Shown: positions 1 through 8,663, numbered from the stretch's first letter. The stretch is 12,872 nt of DNA from Christensenellaceae bacterium (GCA_012719815.1 JAAXZP010000171.1:1-12872), one strand, 5' to 3'. Notes: generated from the letters alone by a model not told the origin. Made by a program: numbers and translations.

Positions 1-1844
<1,844 letters not shown>

Positions 1845-1848
<4 letters not shown>

Positions 1849-2489
1849 AAAAGATTTTGGCAGCGGTGCTCACGCTGATGCTGACAGCCGTTTTGGCTGC
1901 CGGGTGCGCCGCGACGGACGTCGTATTGCAATACGGCCGGATCTCTTTTGACGCGATCATAAGCGCTTTCCCAAACCTTGTATCGTCCTCGGACGGGTAT
2001 TTTGTGCTGACGGCGGACGGAACGACCTCTCTTAAAATCAGCAGCGATTATAAGGCGGGGCAGGACGATATTGTGCTGGAAACGCCTCTTGAGCCGTTTG
2101 TCCGGGCCGGGCTGGACGCATCCCGCCTGACGGAAGGGCTTAAGGCCGAAGGCGGCATGCTGTATCTGGCAACGGATTACGGCGACGGCACGGGTAAGAG
2201 CGACAACGTGCGCGATGCGCTTTTCGAAGCGGTCAAGGCGGACAGGATGACGCTGTCTTATCACAAGGAGCTCGACCATTTCGGCATCGGCCTGGCCCGC
2301 GGGAAATTCGAGTGGGCGAAAGACCATGCCAAAAACGACAAGGACATCGTGTTTGTGGTCAGCGCTGAGCCACTGGCGGAGCTCGGTGTGGACGTCGGGA
2401 ATATTGAAGGCTGGGCTCTTCTCACGATGATGGACCAGGACGGCAACGAAATGGATGTGCTCGTCAAGCCGTACGATCTGAAGCAGTGA
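1845..2489 (+). CDS. Lipoprotein of unknown function, coupled to copA
   Basis: A 214-residue predicted lipoprotein. I chose the GTG at 1845 because AGGAGGG lies just upstream (1832-1838) and because it makes a GTGA overlap with the copA stop; an in-frame ATG at 1824 lies inside copA and has no good ribosome site. Residues 1-21 form a typical type II signal peptide (VKK, a hydrophobic stretch, then LAAGC with the lipidated Cys at 21). The mature part is mixed alpha/beta and acidic, with no cysteine or histidine cluster that would suggest metal binding. It has no repeat and no membrane segment beyond the signal. I do not recognise the family. Its coupling to a copper exporter and position just before a two-component system suggest an envelope role in metal stress or sensing, but that is only inference from context. 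Confidence 0.85.
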
Positions 2490-2549
2490 TGCCATGACGG
2501 GATGCCAAAAGCAGGTGATTCTATAAACACGAGTTGGTGGGCGAATTAT

Positions 2550-2559
2550 GGGAGCTCCC
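2550..2559. promoter_or_regulatory. Perfect 10-bp palindrome in the gap before the response regulator
   Basis: The 97-nt gap between the lipoprotein and the response regulator contains GGGAGCTCCC, a perfect palindrome, followed by AC, with GTGGG about 10 bases upstream of it. It could be an operator or a small hairpin. I see no convincing promoter or U-tract terminator in this gap, so the regulator genes may be read through from the copA transcript. Confidence 0.25.
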
Positions 2560-2586
2560 ACTAAATTGACTTGAGGAAACTTCGGT

Positions 2587-3309
2587 ATGGCACAGGGCAA
2601 AACGATACTCGTCGTCGACGATGAATTCAAAATAGTGGACGTATTAAAATCCTATCTTGAAAAAGCGGGGTACGTTGTCGTCTGCGCGGGCAGCGGCAGT
2701 GAAGCGATAAAAATGTTTGATAAGCACTCGCCGGCGCTGGTGGTGCTGGATTTGATGCTGCCGGACATGGCGGGAGAGGACGTTTGCCGTGCCATCAGGC
2801 AAAAATCCAGGGCGCCGATCATCATGCTGACGGCGAAGATCGAAGAGGAGAGCATACTAAAGGGGCTGGAGATCGGCGCGGACGATTATGTCACAAAGCC
2901 GTTTTCGCCGCGGCAAATCGTGGCGCGGGTAAACGCCGTACTGCGCAGGGCCTCCGCAGAGGTGCTTCCCGTGGCGGATGAACTGTCGTTCAACGGCGGA
3001 GAGCTGGTCATCGACAATCTGCGCCACGAGGTAAGAAAAAACGGGAAGAAAGTGCCGCTGACGCCCAATGAGTTCAAGATTTTGTTTACGCTGGCCAAAT
3101 ACCCCACCAAGGCGTTCACGCGCGATGAAATCATCACCATGGCTTTGGGATACGGCTTTGAAGGATACGACCGGGTCATCGATACCCATATCAAAAACTT
3201 AAGGCAGAAGATAGAAAATGACCCCAAATCGCCCGAATATATTCTGACGGTGCACGGGGTGGGGTATAAGTTTGGAGGTACGGAACGTGAAGACGAGCCT
3301 GAAGGTTAA
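2587..3309 (+). CDS. OmpR/PhoB-family response regulator
   Basis: A 240-residue DNA-binding response regulator acting in the cytoplasm as partner of the kinase encoded next. The receiver domain (about residues 5-118) shows the acidic pair D11-D12, the phosphoacceptor D55 in VVLDLMLPD, T82 in MLTAK and K104 in TKPFSP. The C-terminal winged helix (about 135-232) has the usual LTPNEFKIL, then the recognition-helix region RVIDTHIKNLRQKI and the terminal wing HGVGYKF. Length and layout are standard for the family. GAGGA at 2572-2576 serves the ATG at 2587 with a slightly long spacing. The end overlaps the kinase start. The ligand sensed cannot be read from this protein; neighbours (CopA, DUF2318) suggest metal or redox stress. 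Confidence 0.95.
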   Translation: MAQGKTILVVDDEFKIVDVLKSYLEKAGYVVVCAGSGSEAIKMFDKHSPALVVLDLMLPDMAGEDVCRAIRQKSRAPIIMLTAKIEEESILKGLEIGADDYVTKPFSPRQIVARVNAVLRRASAEVLPVADELSFNGGELVIDNLRHEVRKNGKKVPLTPNEFKILFTLAKYPTKAFTRDEIITMALGYGFEGYDRVIDTHIKNLRQKIENDPKSPEYILTVHGVGYKFGGTEREDEPEG

Positions 3310-4711
3310 GCTTTGGATGGCGTTTATCGGCATTGCGCTTTTTCTGTACCTCACCATCAGCGTGCTGGCCAACGTGGTTCTGGACGCGCAGTTCAAGCAG
3401 TACACGATCAATAGGCTGGATCAGAAGATAAAGGACACGGTGGCACTCGTCAGCGAGAGCTATCAAAGGCTGGGCAGATGGGACGCAGCGGCGCTGGAAA
3501 ACATCGGCGTGAATGCTTTGGAAGAAGGGCTGATGATACGCGTCACTGACGGGGACGGCGCGGTGCTTTGGGACTCCAGAGAGCACAACAACGGCCTGTG
3601 CATGGCCATATTGAAGAACATGGCCGAGAACATGCGGTCGTACAATACCGGGTTTAAGGGCGGCTATGAGGAAAGGGAATTTGCCGTCGATGCGGGCGGC
3701 GCAGCCGCCGGCAAAGTGGCTGTCGGGTATTACGGCCCGTATTTTTACAGCGACCTGGATATCCAGTTCCTTGGCACGCTGAACAGCTTGCTGCTTTGGG
3801 CCGCGCTGGGCTCGGTAGCCGTGTGCCTTGTTTTTGGCGCGTACATGGCGAGGAGATTGACCAACCCCATCGCGCGGGTGGTCAAGGCTGCGGGCAGGAT
3901 AGCCAAAGGCGATTTTAACGACCGGATAGACGAAGAGTCCAGCACAAAGGAAATCGCGGAACTGACCGATTCCATCAACACGCTGGCGCAGACGCTGGGC
4001 AGCCAGGAAGCCTTGAGAAAACGGCTGACGGCTGACGTCGCCCACGAGCTAAGAACCCCGCTCGCCACGCTGCAAAGCCACGTGGAAGCGTTCATCGACG
4101 GCGTCTGGGAGCCAAACGAAGCGCGGCTTAAAGGCTTCCATGAAGAAATACTCAGGCTCACGAAGCTGGTGGGGGAACTGGAGCAGCTTTCGCGCTATGA
4201 AAGCGAAAACCTTGTTCTTAATGTAGAGACGTTTGACTTGGCAGAGCTGGTGCGCGGAGTCGCCGCAAATTTCGAAAGCGAATTCACCAAAAAGGGGATT
4301 GAGGTTTCGCTCGATACGCAGGAACAGTATATTGAAGCCGACAGGGATAAAATCAGCCAGGTGTTTATCAACCTTATTTCCAACGCGTTAAAATTCACCG
4401 GGGAAGGCGGCAGGGTGGAAATCAGGGTGAGCGGCACGCCGCATGCCGCAAAGGCCGAGGTCCGCGACACGGGGGTGGGCATATCCGCCGAGGACCTGCC
4501 TTACATATTTGAGCGCTTTTACAGGACGGATAAGTCCAGAAACAGAGCCACGGGTGGCGCGGGGATTGGGCTGGCAATAGTCAAGTCCATCGTGGAGGCC
4601 CATAAAGGCAGCGTCACGGTGGAAAGCGAACCGGACAAGGGCAGCGCGTTCTTCGTCACTCTGCCCAAGTCTGCCCGGAATGGCAGAACTGCAGAAAACC
4701 TTGATACATAA
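3287..4711 (+). CDS. Membrane sensor histidine kinase (HAMP-HisKA-HATPase)
   Basis: A 474-residue sensor kinase that would phosphorylate the preceding response regulator. I use the GTG at 3287, with GGAGG at 3274-3278; an in-frame TTG at 3272 would put the ribosome site inside the gene. The protein overlaps the regulator by 23 nt in another frame. There is a first membrane helix at about residues 9-31, an extracytoplasmic sensor domain of about 130 residues, a second helix at about 164-187, a HAMP segment beginning RRLTNPIARV, and the phosphorylated H253 in VAHELRTPLATL. The ATPase part has the N box (N366 in LISNALKF), G1 DTGVGI (394-399), F box FERFYRTD and G2 GGAGIGLA. All catalytic motifs look intact. 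The sensor domain has no His/Met/Cys cluster that would mark it as a copper sensor, so the signal stays unknown. Confidence 0.95.
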   Translation: MKTSLKVKLWMAFIGIALFLYLTISVLANVVLDAQFKQYTINRLDQKIKDTVALVSESYQRLGRWDAAALENIGVNALEEGLMIRVTDGDGAVLWDSREHNNGLCMAILKNMAENMRSYNTGFKGGYEEREFAVDAGGAAAGKVAVGYYGPYFYSDLDIQFLGTLNSLLLWAALGSVAVCLVFGAYMARRLTNPIARVVKAAGRIAKGDFNDRIDEESSTKEIAELTDSINTLAQTLGSQEALRKRLTADVAHELRTPLATLQSHVEAFIDGVWEPNEARLKGFHEEILRLTKLVGELEQLSRYESENLVLNVETFDLAELVRGVAANFESEFTKKGIEVSLDTQEQYIEADRDKISQVFINLISNALKFTGEGGRVEIRVSGTPHAAKAEVRDTGVGISAEDLPYIFERFYRTDKSRNRATGGAGIGLAIVKSIVEAHKGSVTVESEPDKGSAFFVTLPKSARNGRTAENLDT

Positions 4712-4730
4712 TGTGATGCAAAGAGCTTTT

Positions 4731-4763
4731 CTTCATAATATCTTCATGAGCGCATGGTAGTAT
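4731..4763 (+). promoter_or_regulatory. Candidate response-regulator site (11-bp direct repeat) with -10 box
   Basis: In the 81-nt gap before the DUF2318 gene, CTTCAT occurs at 4731-4736 and again at 4742-4747, exactly 11 bp start to start, about one helical turn. TAGTAT at 4758-4763 resembles a -10 box, and no good -35 lies at the right distance because the repeat occupies that place. OmpR-family regulators typically bind direct repeats of this spacing and activate promoters with poor -35 boxes. Control by the response regulator at 2587-3309 is inferred from adjacency, not shown. Confidence 0.5.
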
Positions 4764-4792
4764 GAAGCAAATCGGTTCGCAAGGGGGATTGC

Positions 4793-5320
4793 ATGAAAGC
4801 GCACAATAAAAAGTCGAAACTATGCCTGATTGGTATCAGCTGTCTGACAGCGGCGGTTTTGATACTGGGGGTTATCTTCGTCGGCGCCGGCTGTGCAGGA
4901 CCTGAAAGTCAGGCGGCTGAGGACATAAAGCCATCAGAGAATGCTGTTGCGTCCAGCGAAGGAATCGTCATTGAAAAGAGCGAGATCACGGAGCAGGCGA
5001 AATTCTATACCTATAATGCAGGCGGTATAGAAATGGAAGTGCTGGCTGTAAAGGCTCCGGACGGGACGATTCGCACCGCTTTGAATACCTGCCAGGTCTG
5101 TTACGACTCAGGCGCGGGATACTATGTGCAGGAAGGCGATGAGCTTGTGTGCCAGAACTGCGGCAACAGGTTCAGCATTAGCAAGATCGAGAAACAGAAG
5201 AACGGGTGCAACCCGGTGCCCATCACAAGCGAGTACAAAATCGAAGACGATAACACGATTACGATACCGGCTGAATTTCTGGACGCAGCCAAAATGCTGT
5301 TTGAAGACTGGAAAAGATAG
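4793..5320 (+). CDS. DUF2318 (FtrD-like) membrane-anchored Cys-rich protein
   Basis: A 175-residue exported protein. The N-terminus has a basic stretch and a hydrophobic segment (about residues 10-33) ending GAGC, so C34 may be lipidated; the -3 position is not ideal, and an uncleaved anchor is possible. The mature domain matches the DUF2318 pattern: TCQVC (C100, C103), then GYYVQEGDELVCQNCG (C120, C123), then NGCNPVPI (C139). Family members are described as iron-sulfur or metal-binding membrane proteins, often next to metal or iron transport genes (FtrD-like); here it is the last gene of a block with CopA and a two-component system. GGGGG at 4783-4787 serves the ATG. A terminator follows within 50 nt. 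Its exact reaction is unknown; a role in metal or electron handling at the outer face of the membrane is inference. Confidence 0.85.
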   Translation: MKAHNKKSKLCLIGISCLTAAVLILGVIFVGAGCAGPESQAAEDIKPSENAVASSEGIVIEKSEITEQAKFYTYNAGGIEMEVLAVKAPDGTIRTALNTCQVCYDSGAGYYVQEGDELVCQNCGNRFSISKIEKQKNGCNPVPITSEYKIEDDNTITIPAEFLDAAKMLFEDWKR

Positions 5321-5365
5321 CGCTGAAAAGGGAGGGTAAATTTATAATTTCTCGTAAATGGAGAA

Positions 5366-5388
5366 CCCGCTTAAACAGCGGGCTTTTT
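5366..5388 (+). terminator. Rho-independent terminator after the DUF2318 gene
   Basis: CCCGCT (5366-5371) pairs with AGCGGG (5377-5382) across a 5-base loop, followed by C and five T. It closes the metal/two-component block and marks the boundary to the AT-rich region that follows. Confidence 0.85.
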
Positions 5389-5435
5389 GCTGCCCTTGTA
5401 TTGTTGACTGAATGGCTTGGCTCTATTACCAACCA

Positions 5436-5464
5436 TTGACACAATATGGTTTATAAGATATACT
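5436..5464 (+). promoter_or_regulatory. Near-consensus sigma-A promoter
   Basis: TTGACA (5436-5441) and TATACT (5459-5464) are separated by exactly 17 bp: a perfect -35 and a 5/6 match at -10. Transcription would start near 5471 and run through the Fur-like remnant into the PTPS/QueD-like gene, which has its own ribosome site. The spacer and -10 contain an imperfect inverted repeat (TTATAAG at 5451, CTTAATAA at 5463) that might be an operator for a Fur-family protein, but the symmetry is weak. Confidence 0.75.
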
Positions 5465-5487
5465 TAATAAACATTTTATTTCGATAT

Positions 5488-5775
5488 TTGTTGATTGTTT
5501 TCAGTAAGCGTACCACCTCTCAGCGATCATCAATTCTGGAAACGGTAAAAGAGTATCGGAGTCATGTAACTGCTGATGAAGTTTGCGAAGCGATCGTGAA
5601 GCAGTGCCTTCATATCAGCAGAGCAGTGTATCGAAACATGATTCTGCTGTCAGAGAACGGTGGGCTCCGGAAAGTCGAATGCCATACGAGGCCCAGCACC
5701 CCAAGCGCTGTCGGGTCGTTTTTTGGGGCTGGATCCAGTATATACTTTTTGTCCATGCGGGAGAAGAACCCGTAA
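5488..5775 (+). pseudogene. Remnant of a Fur-family regulator (DNA-binding domain only)
   Basis: The reading frame from about 5506 encodes a winged-helix segment like the N-terminal domain of Fur/PerR/Zur proteins: KRTTSQRSSILETVKE, then HVTADEVCEAI, then ISRAVYRNMILLSENGGLRKVE, matching the family's TxQR, LTAxEIY and TVYRNLxLL-x-G-L-xxV landmarks. The C-terminal dimerisation half with its HxH and CxxC metal ligands is missing; after RKVE the sequence becomes unrelated, and a stop follows at 5773-5775. No ATG with a ribosome site precedes the domain: the ATG at 5446 sits inside the promoter spacer, and only TTG codons (5488, 5491) are downstream of the predicted transcript start. The start given here is therefore nominal. 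I read it as a decayed gene, though a short expressed DNA-binding fragment cannot be excluded. Confidence 0.6.
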
Positions 5776-5798
5776 ATATATTAATAAGGAGATTGGTG

Positions 5799-6362
5799 AT
5801 GAGAAGCTTTACCACGCTCGACCTTCAGTATGCACATAGGTTTTATGGATTTAAAGGCGAAGCACAGTATTTGCACGGACATACAGGGATATTGACGATT
5901 GAAGTTGAGGATACTGTCAATGAGGGTGTCAACATGGTGTTTCCATGCAATGAGATCAAGAAGACTGCCTGGGAGGTCCTTCAGAACTTTGACCACGCGC
6001 TGGTTTTAAGAGAAGACGATCCTTTACTACCTGCGATTCTAAGTGTATACGAAGCACAAGGCATTAAAGACGGTGCGCCGAACAACAGGCAAAAAGGTCC
6101 AGCCTTCAAGACGGAACTGGCCACTGCGTATCCTGAATGCCGGCTGGTTGTCACTAAAGAAACGATGACTGTCGAAGGCATGATCAAAATCGTGTACGAT
6201 TTGCTGAAAGATAAGCTGAACATTGTGAAGTTGACGTTTACAAGCGGGGTCAACGGCGCCACAGAAGAATATGAGCCCAGAAAGGTTATCGACCGCTGCG
6301 CACTGTGCGGCATTGCGCTGAACGAAAATGGCGTTTGCCCGAAATGCGGCTACAGGAAATAG
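5799..6362 (+). CDS. PTPS/QueD-superfamily protein with C-terminal zinc ribbon
   Basis: A 187-residue protein of the 6-pyruvoyl/6-carboxytetrahydropterin synthase superfamily, which acts on dihydroneopterin triphosphate in queuosine, folate or biopterin pathways. The zinc-binding histidines are present: H13 in YAHRF, H26 and H28 in LHGH. A catalytic-type DH is seen in NFDHALVL, and TKETMTVEGM matches the conserved TxEN region. The residue that is the catalytic Cys four before HGH in QueD is Ala22 here, with Glu21 beside it, so ordinary QueD activity is doubtful. The protein is longer than typical QueD (about 120 residues) through an insert around residues 75-120 and a C-terminal zinc ribbon, CALC...CPKC (C167, C170, C180, C183). 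AAGGAG at 5786-5791 places the start at ATG 5799. It probably shares the promoter at 5436 and ends at a strong terminator. Confidence 0.8.
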   Translation: MRSFTTLDLQYAHRFYGFKGEAQYLHGHTGILTIEVEDTVNEGVNMVFPCNEIKKTAWEVLQNFDHALVLREDDPLLPAILSVYEAQGIKDGAPNNRQKGPAFKTELATAYPECRLVVTKETMTVEGMIKIVYDLLKDKLNIVKLTFTSGVNGATEEYEPRKVIDRCALCGIALNENGVCPKCGYRK

Positions 6363-6401
6363 TTAGCAACTTCATCGCATGAAACCGCATAAACAACTTT
6401 T

Positions 6402-6444
6402 CAGGCACTCTATGCAGTATTCATAGAGTGCCTGATTTTGTTTT
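6402..6444 (+). terminator. Strong Rho-independent terminator after the PTPS-like gene
   Basis: A perfect 13-bp stem, CAGGCACTCTATG (6402-6414) with CATAGAGTGCCTG (6422-6434), has a 7-base loop and is followed by ATTTTGTTTT. The stem is symmetrical, but a T-tract follows only on the + strand. Confidence 0.9.
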
Positions 6445-6551
6445 CAATAGCGCCGCGAATACACATTTCTTTCAAAGTATCCGCTAAACCCCTGTAATAA
6501 CATTCCGATATTTATGTTTCATAGCTTCAAAAAAAGTAATATTGGAGAGAA

Positions 6552-7050
6552 ATGATGGTGAGAACATCTGTGTTTGCAAAAAGGTTTGTAATTGCTGTGC
6601 TTTTCTGTGTTTTTTGTCCCATGTTAACGGGGTGTTCGCAGCCTGAGATACCGGGCAATGATGCGCCGGGCAGCAATGCGAGCAATAACACGCCGCCCAG
6701 CGATTCGCCGGAGAAAACACCGGAGAACAGGGGAGACGAAGCCCTGGAATGCAACTGGCTCTTGAAGGTCGACCAGACGATACCGATCACCGAGGACGAA
6801 CTGACGATCAATTATATATACGCTGGTGCTGATCGCGCAGAAAAACGGCGGAAAGGATGTATACGGCAACCTGATTTCCCCGGCAGAAGCGGTTCAGATT
6901 GCCTTGCAGCAAGTGAATGGCACGGTTGTGAAGACAGAATTGAACACATAGAATGGCCGCTGGGTATATAAAATTGGTATTCGGGTAGGCTTTGCTGTGT
7001 ACGAAGTGACAGTTGATGCGGCAACTGGGCAGATAATAAAATCGATTATG
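6552..7050 (+). pseudogene. PepSY-domain lipoprotein, frameshifted and interrupted
   Basis: The gene starts well: GGAGAG at 6544-6549, ATG at 6552, and a type II signal peptide ending MLTGC, then a Pro/Asn/Ser/Asp linker (GNDAPGSNASNNTPPSD). After TINYIY (about 6820) the frame becomes nonsense, while the +1 frame continues sensibly from about 6823: AQKNGGKDVYGNLISPAEAV, then QIALQQVNG, KTELNT, a TAG stop at 6949-6951, then NGRWVYKIGI and YEVTVDAATGQIIK. That is a PepSY domain (the SPAEAVQIAL helix, GRWVYKI strand and DAATGQII end). A frameshift plus one stop therefore inactivates it; the end given is where similarity fades. PepSY lipoproteins are secreted or membrane-bound, often proposed to inhibit peptidases. 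Without the lesions it would be about 160 residues. Confidence 0.75.
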
Positions 7051-7118
7051 ACTAATTTGCAAGGCTGTATAGACTGGCATGCCTGTACAGCTCTGCAGAC
7101 ATTCGGTTTTCTGACAAC

Positions 7119-7143
7119 AAAAAAGCCGCGGCTTAGCCGCGGC
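7119..7143 (-). terminator. Rho-independent terminator for the DUF4064-like gene
   Basis: GCCGCGGC (7125-7132) pairs with GCCGCGGC (7136-7143) around a 3-base loop, and a run of six A at 7119-7124 becomes the T-tract on the - strand. It lies 17 nt beyond the stop codon of the gene at 7161-7868. Confidence 0.9.
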
Positions 7144-7160
7144 CTTTGCATTCCGTTATG

Positions 7161-7868
7161 TTACTCCTTGGGTTCCTCTTTATCTTCCTGCGGGGCAGCC
7201 GGGGGAGCTTGCGGGGCCGGAGGCTCCTGCGGAGGTGCCTGCTGATACGCGTTAGGCGGCGGGGGAGCCTGGTAATACGGGTTGTACTGTGGAGGCGCCT
7301 GCTGATAGAGGTTGTATTGCGGCGGGGTTTGCTGTGCATACGGGTTATATGCACCGTTCTGCTCGTACGGGTTGGTCTGATACGGCGGATACGGGTAACC
7401 CCCGGCTGCATACTGGGCGCGTTTGTCCTTTATCAGCGCAAGTATGCCACCCACCAGCAGCGGGATGCTGCCAAACAGTCCCCAGCCGGACAAACTGGAA
7501 AGCACGCAGCCTATAATCATGAAAATGCCTGCCAGAACGTTTTTCTTCTTCACGACTGCGCCGCCTATAATGCCCAGTATGCCGCCGATAATGCCGAGCG
7601 AGCCTGCGACATACATATAGGTGATGCCCGCTCTGGCGGCAGATTGCGCGGCGTCATTCCAGTCGTAGTTGTAGTCGAAGTCGAATTCAAAACCGTATTC
7701 GTTGCCAAACCCTTCCAGCGCATCATCGAACTCGTCCATGAAGTCGTCGTAGTAGTTGACGTTGGGAATAAAAATGTCGGCAGTTCCCGCGATGACCAAA
7801 GCCACAATGCTGAAAATGATGGCAAGTATACCGCCTACAATGCCCAGGACCATACTGGCTGTTCTCAT
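7161..7868 (-). CDS. DUF4064-like membrane protein with Pro/Gln/Tyr-rich tail
   Basis: A 235-residue predicted integral membrane protein of unknown function. The start MRTASMVLGIVGGILAIIFS and the glycine/isoleucine-rich helices resemble DUF4064 proteins. Helices: about residues 5-28, 81-105, 109-130 and 133-146. Between the first two lies an acidic aromatic stretch (about 36-72, with runs such as DDFMDEFDDALEG and FEFDFDYNYD), presumably extracytoplasmic. The C-terminal 85 residues are a low-complexity tail rich in P, Q, Y, N and A, with units such as YQQAPPQYNPY, ending in a charged EDKEEPKE. On the - strand AAGGAGG lies 8 bases before the ATG (7868), a strong ribosome site. It stands alone, with its own terminator. 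Tails of this kind occur in bacterial membrane proteins that scaffold partners, but no function can be assigned. Confidence 0.8.
   Translation of the reverse strand: MRTASMVLGIVGGILAIIFSIVALVIAGTADIFIPNVNYYDDFMDEFDDALEGFGNEYGFEFDFDYNYDWNDAAQSAARAGITYMYVAGSLGIIGGILGIIGGAVVKKKNVLAGIFMIIGCVLSSLSGWGLFGSIPLLVGGILALIKDKRAQYAAGGYPYPPYQTNPYEQNGAYNPYAQQTPPQYNLYQQAPPQYNPYYQAPPPPNAYQQAPPQEPPAPQAPPAAPQEDKEEPKE
7230..7337 (-). repeat. Tandem Y-Q-x-A/T-P-P-Q-Y-N coding repeat
   Basis: Residues 178-213 of the membrane protein read as four imperfect units: YAQQTPPQYNL, YQQAPPQYNPY, YQAPPPPNA, YQQAPPQEP. The DNA repeats too (variants of GCCTGCTGATA on the + strand at about 7237 and 7298). Unit number could vary between strains. 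Confidence 0.7.
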
Positions 7869-8094
7869 AAAATTATCCTCCTTAATTATTGGAACCAGTA
7901 CGCACCGTTCCTTGGCTTAAGTTTACAGGAAAACGCCCTGGGCCGCAATACATCCCGGAGAGCCATGACAAAAAAGCACAACAAAACACGACGCTATCAT
8001 ACTACCGCCTCTGCAGCCTGCTTTCTGTCAGGCCGCGGATGACGTCATATTCAGCGTTAGTGTGTGGCTTACTATGATGTTTTGATGAGTGGGC
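7869..8094. other. Intergenic stretch with no gene seen
   Basis: 226 bases between two - strand genes. Besides the ribosome site of the left gene, I see only a perfect 10-bp palindrome ATGACGTCAT (8039-8048). No clear terminator for the ferritin-like gene, and only a weak candidate promoter for the left one (TTGCGG-17-TAAACT read on the - strand). Confidence 0.4.
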
Positions 8095-8403
8095 TTACAG
8101 TAGACCCAGCTCCTCCATCTCTTCCTCTACCTCGTCGGAGCCCTGAGCGTAGAACTTCTCTTCGTCTGGAGCCAGTTCCTTGAGCAGGCGCAAAAACTCT
8201 CCGGCGTGCACACGCTCTTCATTGGCGATGTCTTCAAGCACCGCGATGGCGAGCTGGTTATCGGTGGATTCGGCCAGCTGCATGCAAAGCTGAATGGCCT
8301 CGTACTCCGCCGCGATCATGAACCTGATGGCGCGCACCAACTCCGAGTGAGTCAGCATGCGGTCTTTCGCAAGTCCGGAAAACGAATGTCCAAAATCAGG
8401 CAT
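8095..8403 (-). CDS. Small ferritin-like diiron protein (encapsulin-cargo type)
   Basis: A 102-residue protein with two predicted long helices and diiron-type ligands: E33 in IAAEYEAIQL, and E62/E63 with H66 in NEERVHAGEF. The pattern E...EExxH in a protein of only about 100 residues, followed by FLRLLKELAPDEE and an acidic tail, resembles the small ferritin-like proteins that are cargo of, or fused to, encapsulin shells (for example the N-terminal domain of the Pyrococcus shell protein). Such half-size proteins form the iron site at a dimer interface and oxidise Fe(II). No encapsulin gene lies in this window, so a free-standing oxygen- or iron-stress protein is equally possible. GGAGGG lies just before the ATG at 8403 on the - strand, and an extended -10 promoter is about 30 bases further up. 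Similarity is judged by eye. Confidence 0.8.
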   Translation of the reverse strand: MPDFGHSFSGLAKDRMLTHSELVRAIRFMIAAEYEAIQLCMQLAESTDNQLAIAVLEDIANEERVHAGEFLRLLKELAPDEEKFYAQGSDEVEEEMEELGLL

Positions 8404-8433
8404 GGCTTATCCCTCCGTATTATTGGTACCCTC

Positions 8434-8462
8434 ATTATACCATAGCGTTTTGATTGATTAAA
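8434..8462 (-). promoter_or_regulatory. Extended -10 promoter of the ferritin-like gene
   Basis: On the - strand TGGTATAAT (8434-8442) is a perfect -10 with the extended TGn element. The -35 place 17 bp upstream reads TTTAAT, a poor match, which is usual for extended -10 promoters. Transcription would start near 8427, leaving a short leader with the GGAGGG ribosome site. Confidence 0.75.
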
Positions 8463-8663
8463 CACTGTATCTGCCCGAAACTGAGAAAATGGCTTTAAGA
8501 TACGCCTTTTTTATGCATATATATTTGTGATGCGCGGCTGAGCCTGCGAATACGGCGGCAATTGGACCGTGCTGCGGAATTTCACGTATGCGGGGAACAT
8601 GAAAGCTCGTCCTGTTATGCGCTGCAGGGAAAGGAGGAGCGTTATCTGCTTTTTTACCGCGCG

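Noticed and set aside
5446..5487. ATG at 5446 as the start of the Fur-like frame
   Set aside because: It lies in the spacer of a near-consensus promoter, upstream of the predicted transcript start, and has no ribosome site.
7230..7337. Possible CRISPR or satellite-like repeat
   Set aside because: Units are imperfect, short, in frame and encode the PPQY tail; there are no spacers.
7146..8042. 298-codon + strand frame opposite the DUF4064-like gene
   Set aside because: The translation has Arg/Leu-rich and Val-rich stretches created by the repeat tail and glycine-rich helices of the real - strand gene, which has a strong ribosome site and terminator.
8497..8513. Possible terminator GGC...GCC followed by six T at about 8491-8513
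   Set aside because: The stem has only three base pairs, too weak to support.
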